Origin: Bacteroidales bacterium
GTDB lineage: Bacteria; Bacteroidota; Bacteroidia; Bacteroidales; JAAUTT01
NCBI GenBank assembly: GCA_012031335.1
Contig: JAAUTT010000290.1
Location: 1-6,228, forward strand
DNA length: 6,228 nucleotides
Direction: 5' to 3'
Part shown: positions 1-6,228 of the stretch, piece by piece
Layout: every line of letters begins with the position of its first letter
How positions within the stretch are numbered: position 1 is the stretch's first letter
Translations under genes and position numbers: made by a program
The notes under the pieces: generated by a model
What the model was told of the DNA's origin: nothing
The model's database searches: none
Seen by the model: the letters and a program-made list of their open reading frames with translations, nothing else

Positions 1-103
1 TAACGGAAGGGTTCATCAGGACCAGAGCTACCGTTTTACAATAGCAGCGCCAGGTGAACTTACTATGAACGAACAATCGCCACATGCTCAGGCGTTTACC
101 GAA

Positions 104-826
104 TCAGATTCCGTAATTGATCTGGCGAGCGATGCTCGGATCTTCGATTTGCGAATCATTGGCCAGCATCATAGCCTTGCTGAGTATTACTGAGAGAACA
201 CCATCGCCTTCGAACGGCAAGAAGATTTTTGACAACTCACCACTTCTGACACCACGCTCGGGAACGATGCAAAGGTACTGATCATTTGGCTCCATCAGGA
301 TATTGCCACTACCAAGATGAATCTTGTAAGCACGAAGATCCCCTGCACGATCAAAAACTTTCCTTCAATTCGACACCTGGTTTTGATCTTTAAAGCCGGC
401 AAAATTTCCTTGAGAACCTCCTTTCGCGTTTCAGCAGAGGTCCGAAAGATCACCAAACGAAAAAGTATGCCAGTATCGGTGATGCGTATCTCCTGCGTCG
501 ACCCAGGTGGGGTCGTTGCCGATACTGCACACGCCGACGAACAAATCGAGATCGCGCATGACTTCTGTCAAAACTATCGGCATAACTTCAACCAGCGCAA
601 CAGCTTCGCCGCTTGGTCTGGAGAACCTGAGCTGGTCGGAAACGCAATGAAGGAAGATTCCCGTTGCTGAGATTTCATCGGTAATTGGTTCAACGAAGAA
701 TTCAGCGACCATGTTCCATTGCGGCAACTCCAGATAGGGCGCGTTATAACTGTCCCAGGCCCCTTGCAGCCGATACTTCCATCCACGCTGCTGGCATAGC
801 TGATTGAATTGATGCTGTTTCAAAAC
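104..826 (-). CDS. DUF4132-family protein, C-terminal fragment (5' part missing, two frameshifts)
   Basis: This is the last ~240 residues of a DUF4132-family protein (C-terminal region; I recall a Pfam entry named DUF7737), whose biochemical role is unknown to me. Family hallmarks are clear: LKQHQFNQLCQQRGW at the upstream edge, then EVMRDLDLFVGV, SIGNDPTW, YWHTFSFGDLSD, YKIHLGSGNI, MEPNDQYLCIVP and a terminal DPSIARQI before TGA at 104-106. Two compensating one-base errors break the frame. An extra base in the GG at 439-440 makes a false stop at 431-433. A missing base in the CCCC at 340-343 (GGGG on the coding strand) restores the original frame, which then reads to 104. The bridge between them translates sensibly (AETRKEVLKEILPALKIK). 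The TTG at 821-823 is not a real start: it is the conserved Leu of LKQHQF. The true gene extends upstream but is cut off at about 826, where GH30 sequence begins on the other strand. Family assignment is confident; function is not known. Confidence 0.82.
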
Positions 827-830
827 ATTA
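820..830. other. Breakpoint joining DUF4132 and GH30 fragments
   Basis: Minus-strand DUF4132 similarity runs up to about 826-828 (V-L-K-Q-H-Q-F). Plus-strand GH30 similarity starts at about 826-829 (H-Y-Y-R-Y-I-R-P-G). The two overlap by only a few bases around CAT at 826-828. Upstream of the breakpoint each reading frame soon meets a stop: plus frame TGA at 805-807, minus frame TAA at 863-865. Neither gene has a start codon, promoter or ribosome site here. Two divergently oriented genes that are both 5'-truncated at one point are expected from a chimeric assembly or an illegitimate rearrangement, not from a normal intergenic region. No terminal repeats or transposase remnants are visible. 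Confidence 0.75.
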
Positions 831-1137
831 TTACCGGTATATCCGCCCAGGCGCGGTGCGTGTTAAAGCGTCAACACCCGATCCCACCATTCTGGTTACT
901 GCCTACGAACATACCGGGAAAGGAACTCAAACGCTGGTGGTTATTAATTCAGGTGCAGAAGGGAAAATGGTATCCATACAAGGTGCCGGAATACCTGCTG
1001 AGTTCATGGTATTTCGCACCAATTCGGCTACTGAAAACTGCAAGGAAATTGGTAAAGCCCTCACCGGTGCTGAAAACTACTTTGAAATTCCGGCTAGCAG
1101 CATTGTTACCCTGCAGGCTGGCGGAAATGCATTATAG
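826..1137 (+). CDS. GH30-type glycoside hydrolase, C-terminal beta-sandwich fragment
   Basis: About 100 residues of the C-terminal beta-sandwich of a GH30-like enzyme, the family containing glucuronoarabinoxylan endo-xylanases and beta-glucosidase-like enzymes. The entry motif YYRYIRPGAVRV matches the F-S-[KR]-[FY]-[IV]-R-P-G hinge that follows the catalytic barrel. The rest alternates strands as in the family (TILVTAYEHTGKGTQTLVVINS, then FMVFRTNSATENC) and ends with a PASSIVTL strand, the usual last strand, before TAG at 1135-1137. The (beta/alpha)8 barrel with its two catalytic glutamates is entirely missing because of the breakpoint at about 826, so this fragment cannot be catalytic. A GTG at 856 could be taken as a start but lies inside the hinge and is not one. 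The frame is clean, unlike its neighbours. It lies 57 bases upstream of the rhamnosidase on the same strand and probably belongs to the same locus. Family level is likely; xylan specificity is only a possibility. Confidence 0.72.
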   Translation, partial: HYYRYIRPGAVRVKASTPDPTILVTAYEHTGKGTQTLVVINSGAEGKMVSIQGAGIPAEFMVFRTNSATENCKEIGKALTGAENYFEIPASSIVTLQAGGNAL

Positions 1138-1194
1138 TGTAATCATTCTATGGTGCTGGCTTAGAGAATGAAATAATAATCAATCCAAAATATA

Positions 1195-3596
1195 ATGAAG
1201 AAAATTAATCTTTTTTTTTGCAGTGCTGATTTTTGGTTGCAGCTTCATATCGGTTGCACAACTCACCCATGAAATAAATCCCGATCTTCTTACAAAAATA
1301 TGGCCGGCTTTATGGATCAAACATCCGGCTACTAATGACCAGTACGGAGTATATCATTTCCGCAAATCGTTTGAATTGGGAAATGTTCCCGGAAAGTTTA
1401 TCATTCATATCTCAGCCGATAACCGCTATTGGCTGTATGTAAACGGAAAACGTATCTGCACGGGGCCGGCAAAAGGCGACCTGGGACATTGGCGTTTTGA
1501 GAGTCTGGATATTGCTTCCTATCTTCAAAAAGGGAAAAATGTTCTTGCAGTTACAGTTTACAATCCGGGCGATTACCGCGCAACATGGCAGGTTACCGGA
1601 GGAACAGGATTGGTGGTTCAGGGAAATACGGCCACTGAAGCTTTAGTAAATACCGATACCAGCTGGAAAGTTATGGAAAATACTGCTTATTCTCCATTGT
1701 TCGAAATCCATAAGTTTGTGGGAGCCCGCGAGAGTTTTCTGGCAGCCCGGTATCCATTCAACTGGGAAAAACCGGATGCTGACGAAAAGCTTTTTACACA
1801 GGCAGTTTTTTCCGAAGAAGCAATTCCTTCGGGAGTGCACGGGACTTATCCCCGCAGGTTGATTCAACGGAATATACCTCTCCCGGAGGAAACTCCCCAG
1901 CGGTTTGGAGTGGTGCGAAAGATGGAAAACCTTCCAATATCCGATGGATTTATCAAAGGGAAGGGAAAATTAGAGATTCAGCCTTGGGGTGAGACTACAA
2001 TTTTGCTCGATCAGCAATATCTTACCACTGCTTATCCCGAACTCCGTTTTAGTGGCGGAAAGGGTGCCAAAATAACTATTACATATTCTGAAGCACTCTT
2101 CAGCGGATATAATAACAACAAAGGCAACCGGAACGAAGTGGAAGGTAAGGAAATTGAGGGCATTTGTGATGTTATCTACCCTAACGGCGATTCCAACATT
2201 GTTTTCCGTCCGCTTTTTTTACCGTACTTTCAGGTATGTGGAACTTAAAATTCAGAACTATACCGACCCATTGATTATCCACGATTTTAGTTCGGTATTC
2301 ACGGGATATCCTTTCCGGGAGAATGCCTTTTTCAAAAGCGATGATGCCAGTTTAGCCAAAATTTGGGAAACCGGTTGGAGAACAGCCCGCCTGTGTGCTT
2401 TCGATACCTATATGGACTGCCCTTACTACGAGCAGTTGCAATATGTGGGCGACACCCGCGTTCAGGCACTTATGTCATTGTATGTTTCGGGCGACGACCG
2501 ACTAATGAAAAATGCCATAGACCAGTTTGCCGATTCACGAATTTCCGAAGGATTGACACAAAGCAGATATCCTAATATCCACCGGCAAATAATACCCCCA
2601 TTTTCTCTTTTCTGGACCATGATGGTACACGATTACTGGATGCACCGGCAGGATGACGCTTTCATAAAGCAACACCTGAAAGGCATGCTGGATGTTTTGG
2701 AGTGGCATAAGAATAAAATCGACCCAAAAACCGGAATGCTCGGAGCACTGCCTTATTGGAATTTTGTCGACTGGCCAAAAGAATGGCCCTGGGTAGGCTA
2801 CGACGAGGACAGCGGACTTCCGAAGGGATCCCGAAACGGAAACTCTGCTATTCATACCCTTCAGTTTGCATATGCAACCGATAAGGTAATTGAGATTTTC
2901 GATGCATTCGGAATGAAAACGGAAGCAGCCAAATACAAAAAAGTATCAGAATCCCTTAAGCAAAGTACTTACCGCATGTGCTGGGACAACAATAAAAGAA
3001 TGATGGACAAATATGCCCGATAAAGCTGAGTTCAGTCAGCTATGCCAATGTGCTGGCAGCGCTAACGGATGCCCTGCCTAAAATGGATGAAAAGACCTTA
3101 TGACTTCGAACAGTAGCCGATACCAATATTATTCAGTGTACTTTTTATTACAGGTTTTACCTGAATCAGGCCATGAAAAAAGCAGGTCTGGGCGATAAGT
3201 ATATCGAAATGCTCACGCCCTGGAGAAAAATGATCGCAATGGGACTTACCACCTTTGCCGAAAATCCGGAACCAACCCGCTCCGATTGTCATGCCTGGAG
3301 TGCCAGCCCCAATTACGACCTGCTTGCAACCGTGCTTGGTGTAGAACCAGGTAGTCCGGGTTTTAAGTCAGTTACCATCAATCCTCATTGGGAGAACTCA
3401 ATATTGCTGAAGGCCAGGTACCCTGTCCACAGGGAATGATAAAGGTGAAATTGAAAAAGCTTGCGGGTGGAAGTATAGAGGCAGAAGTGGATTTACCCGG
3501 AACCCTTGCCGGAACCTTTCTCCTGAATGGAAAAAAATTAAGCTGAAACCAGGTAAACAGATGATTACCATTAGTAAATCAATAATTATATTATAA
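1195..3596 (+). CDS. Secreted alpha-L-rhamnosidase, GH78 family (frame broken by indels)
   Basis: Predicted to release terminal alpha-L-rhamnose by an inverting mechanism, outside the cytoplasm. ATG 1195 opens a signal peptide (MKKINLFFAVLIFGCSFISVAQ) once one T is removed from the T9 run at 1211-1219. An N-terminal jelly-roll region (WPALWI, about residue 35, and SADNRYWLYVNGKR) resembles the lectin-like domains of GH78. The (alpha/alpha)6 catalytic domain follows, then a C-terminal beta domain ending LKPGKQMITI. In restored numbering the acidic residues are D407 (DCPYY), E412 (YYEQ), D419 (VGD) and E688 (TTFAE). The 5- and 12-residue spacing equals D567/E572/D579 of Bacillus RhaB as I recall it. 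Other frame breaks: extra T in T7 2214-2220; extra C in CCC 3016-3018; extra C at 3040; a -1/+1 pair at 3099-3106, which creates TGA 3101-3103; missing G at 3390-3392; missing A at 3531-3537. Restored length is 799 aa, stop TAA 3594-3596. No convincing promoter is visible in the AT-rich 57 bases upstream. Confidence 0.88.
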
Positions 3597-3599
3597 AAA

Positions 3600-4521
3600 A
3601 TGAATTTCAGGCATATCCTCGTTCTCTTTTTCTTCTTCACAGGTTTGACAATAGTAACAAACGGTCAGGACTTTATACTTCCGTTGTATAGCGGCGAAAT
3701 TCCAAATTCCAAAAAAACAGGTACTCCCGAAAAGATCGAAAAGAAAGATATTATAGTGGTTTCCAATGTTCAGGAACCCAATATTGCGGTGTATCTTCCA
3801 TCGAAGCGTTTTTCTACCGGACAGGCAGTGATAATTTGTCCTGGTGGCGGATACTGGGTACAGGCATACGACCTGGAAGGGACCGACATTGCCCGGTACC
3901 TGAACTCCATAGGCGTTGCCGGCATTGTGCTGAATTATCGTTTGCCGACCGCCGGCAATACCCTTGAACCCCACAAAGCTCCGTTGATGGATGCCCAACG
4001 TGCAATGCGCATGGTTCGCGCCAATGCATCCCAGTGGAATATTGATACAGCCAGAATCGGGATCATGGGCTTTTCTGCAGGGGGACATCTTGCTTCAACG
4101 CTGGGTACACATTTCGATTATGGCAATAAAGCATCAGCCGATCCGGTGGAGCGGCTGAGTTGTCGCCCGGACTTTATGGTGCTGATATACCCGGTAATTT
4201 CGTTCACTTCACCAAACATGCACACCGGCTCAAAGATGCTTTGCTGGGTAAAAATGCTGATCCCAAACTTGCCGGATATTATTCCGGCGAGCTTCAGGTA
4301 AGAGACGACACCCCGCCTGCCTTTTTGTGCATGCCGATGATGACAAGGGTGTTCCGGTTGAGAATACACTGTTGATGTATGCAGCCATGCGGAAGAAAAA
4401 TATCCCTGCCGAACTGCACATTCTTTCTGAAGGTGGACATGGCTTCGGGTTGGGAATAAATAACGCGCATATTGCCTCATGGACTGATAATTTGCGTTTT
4501 ATGGCTCAACTGGTTGAATAA
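3600..4521 (+). CDS. Secreted alpha/beta-hydrolase carbohydrate esterase (two frameshifts)
   Basis: An alpha/beta-hydrolase of the acetyl esterase/lipase type (COG0657-like), a group in Bacteroidota loci often labelled xylan esterase or, by mis-transfer, endo-xylanase. It probably removes acetyl or similar acyl groups from polysaccharide. A signal peptide spans about residues 1-23 (core VLFFFFTGLTIV, end TNGQ). The oxyanion-hole motif PGGGY is at residues 81-85 and the nucleophile Ser159 lies in GFSAGGH. In restored numbering the acid is probably Asp249 in HADDDKGVP and the base His281 in EGGHGFG, so the triad is complete. Two single-base deletions split the gene: one A missing from AAA 4232-4234 (after HTGS) and one base missing at the T5-G junction 4322-4327 (AFLVHADDD). 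With both restored the protein is 307 aa, normal for the family. ATG 3600 lies three bases after the rhamnosidase stop, so the genes are almost certainly co-transcribed. Acyl-group and polymer specificity cannot be read from the sequence. Confidence 0.85.
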
Positions 4522-4577
4522 TCCTTCAAATAAATAAATGAATTGAGATTTATAATAATTGACTTAACTTAACTACT

Positions 4578-6228
4578 ATGAAAACTAAAATTACACTGAT
4601 ACTGCTGCTCTTTCTTTATGCAGGAATATCGGCCCAAACGGTATTTTCGCCCGAAGCCGGCTTGTATACCACCTTGCTTAACGATCTGAAAAATAACCTT
4701 TACACCAACAGTCGTGTGGAGAAAGTGACACTTGACGGAAAGGAGCGGTTGATGTTCGTAGAATGGGTGCGCGATCATATCCATACTATGAAAGCTTATA
4801 AATACTGGGAGAAAGACATGGCTAGTTACATTGCTTTTTTATGGAACATCAAACCGATAAAGGAATGTATTTCGATTATCGGGAATCGTACAAGGATAAA
4901 AATGTAGGTCAGCTCTTCTTTACTAACTGTTTCGACCGCCAGTTTTACTTTGTGGATGTGAACGAGCAGAATTTCTTCTTTCGCATGCCTATGGAGGCCG
5001 ATCTTGAATATCTGATGGTGGAAGGAGTCTTTACCAACTGGCAAACTACCGGCGATGTTGAATATGTTAAGAAATGGATGCCCACATTAATCAAAGGGAT
5101 GAAATACCTGATGAACGATCCACTGCGCTGGTCGGGGAAAAACCTGCTGGTAAAACGTCCATATACCATCGATACCTGGGATTTTACCTCGCAGCACGAC
5201 AGTCTGAAAAGTGTTGACCGCCTGCTGGGGCATATCGACAACACCGAAAAAACACCCAAAGGCATTATGCATGGCGATAATAGCGGGATGTTTATGGCAG
5301 GTAAAATGCTTTCGCAATTATACAATGCAATTGGAGAAGCTGATGCTGCCAGAGAATGGGATTTACAGGCAGAGCTTTTCCGCCAACGGTTAAATACACT
5401 CTGCTGGAACGGGAAACATTACGCTCATTTTATACCCGAAGAGCCGGTTCCTGCTCATATTCAAACTGACCCGATTAACTCCGTAGGCTTATCCAACACC
5501 TATTCCATTAATCGCGGTGCACCAACCCGCGAAATGGCTGCTTCCATCATCAAAACCTATCAGGAAATCGGCGAAAAAACAAAGAACGAATCGCTGGCCC
5601 CATGGTTTGGAATTTATCCTTTCATCCCACCCCATTTTGGAAACTACAAAGTTGGCGAATACATGAATGGTGCTATCCTACCTTTAGTGGGCGGAGAGCT
5701 TACCAAAGCAGCTTTTCAGAACGGATACGAAAGATACGCTGTGGAGCAGCTGAAAACACTGGATGTACTGCTAAGCAAAACCGAACGTAAGCTACATGGG
5801 TGCATCAACGGAGATGGTACTGCCCAAACTGAAGCTATTCCCGATGAGTGGGGACAGGCGGCTTTTGTTAGCGCACTAATTGAAGGTTTGGCCGGAGTGG
5901 TGGATAAAAATATTCTCTTTAAAGAAGTGGAAATTTCGCCACGCTGGTATTTTGCAGGCGTTGAAAAAACAAAGGTAGACGTAGGCTATGGAAGCGATGG
6001 CAACCAGGTGAGCTACCAGTATGCGTTCCGGAACAACAGGGTAGAAATTAAAACCAGTGGCAAATTCGAAAAATTTACCATACGTGTTCCTTTCCCGGAT
6101 AAGGCAAAATCGGCCACGGCTTCTGTCAACGGTAAAAACGTAAAGGTAACAATAGATCAGGTAAACCAGTCGAAGTACGCTGTTTTTAACGGAAGCGGAA
6201 GCTCCAACACGGTGGTGGTAAGTTTTAA
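4578..6228 (+). CDS. Secreted six-hairpin (alpha/alpha)6 glycosidase, family unassigned; 3' end at window edge
   Basis: A probable secreted glycoside hydrolase; I cannot name its CAZy family. A signal peptide occupies residues 1-20 (core LILLLFLYAGI, end SAQ). The body is helical with acidic and aromatic motifs typical of six-hairpin glycosidases: WVRDH (63-67), DTWDF (199-203), GDNSGMF (233-239), and GDGTAQTEAIPDEWGQAAF beginning at about 412. The last resembles the Glu/Trp-Gly-Gln loop near the active site of GH63/GH15-like folds. D66, D202, D234, D413, E419 and E424 are candidate catalytic acids, unproven. From about residue 450 a C-terminal beta-sandwich ends NTVVVSF. One T is missing from the T6 run at 4835-4840, giving a false stop at 4905-4907. 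The correct frame then stays open from ATG 4841 to 6228 without a stop. The TAA at 6226-6228 is out of frame by one base. It follows the esterase by 56 bases. Restored length is about 550 aa to the final Phe. Confidence 0.75.

Noticed and set aside
11..60. Imperfect inverted repeat GTTCATCAGG ... CCAGGTGAAC
   Set aside because: Only 8 of 10 bases pair across a loop of about 30 bases, with no T tract; too weak for a terminator or recombination site.
65..193. Short plus-strand frame beginning MNEQSPHAQAF
   Set aside because: Mostly antisense to the conserved DUF4132 tail; no ribosome site or family resemblance.
317..670. 117-codon plus-strand open frame
   Set aside because: Antisense to the well-conserved DUF4132 C-terminus; it shows no recognisable motif.
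809..1171. 120-codon plus-strand frame overlapping the GH30 fragment
   Set aside because: It crosses the breakpoint and is out of frame with the GH30 reading, which carries the conserved RPGAVRV and PASSIVTL motifs.
1223..1250. Lipoprotein signal (LIFGC) in the rhamnosidase leader
   Set aside because: Phe just before Gly is unusual for a lipobox, and the downstream VAQ gives a good ordinary signal-peptidase site.
1211..2220. Programmed ribosomal frameshifting at the T runs of the rhamnosidase
   Set aside because: Many similar one-base errors occur in unrelated genes and at G, C and A runs, with no slippery heptamer plus stimulator arrangement; sequencing error explains them all.
2535..2855. 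106-codon minus-strand open frame
   Set aside because: Antisense to the GH78 catalytic domain, with no independent support.
3591..4088. 165-codon minus-strand open frame
   Set aside because: Lies antisense to the esterase, which has a signal peptide and catalytic motifs; its translation is rich in Cys, Gly and His and shows no domain.
4551..4556. TATAAT box before the six-hairpin enzyme
   Set aside because: AT-rich gap, no matching -35 at proper spacing, and Bacteroidota promoters use a different consensus (TTTG / TAnnTTTG), which is not seen here.

Overview
The window looks like a fragment of a Bacteroidota genome, probably from an environmental or metagenomic assembly. The evidence is a same-strand run of secreted polysaccharide-degrading enzymes with short signal peptides ending in -AQ or -GQ, AT-rich gene gaps, weak Shine-Dalgarno signals, and a GH78 variant (motif DCPYYEQLQYVGD) that I associate with Bacteroidota. 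No rRNA, tRNA, CRISPR array, insertion sequence, SusC/SusD pair or regulator gene is visible.

Layout. Bases 1-103 hold nothing I recognise. Bases 104-826 (minus strand) encode the C-terminal ~240 residues of a DUF4132-family protein. At about 820-830 this gene stops being recognisable and the plus strand begins abruptly inside the C-terminal beta-sandwich of a GH30-type glycosidase, which ends at 1137. Both genes lack their 5' parts at the same point, so this is a join between two unrelated pieces. Three plus-strand genes follow: a GH78 alpha-L-rhamnosidase (1195-3596), an alpha/beta-hydrolase carbohydrate esterase (3600-4521), and a six-hairpin (alpha/alpha)6 glycosidase of unassigned family (4578 to the window end). 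The gaps are 57, 3 and 56 bases, so the GH30 remnant and these three genes look like one operon. It is best read as part of a polysaccharide utilisation locus acting on a rhamnose-bearing, acylated plant or algal polysaccharide. The substrate is inferred only from the gene mix.

The reading frames are heavily broken. I count about thirteen single-base insertions or deletions, plus a possible one at the window end. Most lie in or beside short mononucleotide runs. They occur in the DUF4132 fragment and in all three complete or nearly complete enzyme genes. Restoring them gives continuous proteins with catalytic residues intact: GH78 of 799 aa, esterase of 307 aa and six-hairpin enzyme of about 550 aa. 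The pattern fits uncorrected sequencing error better than true pseudogenes, and a gene caller would shatter these genes into fragments. I did not find a new defence or mobile system. The most novel item is the six-hairpin enzyme, most of which sits in a long open frame with no in-frame stop before the window end.
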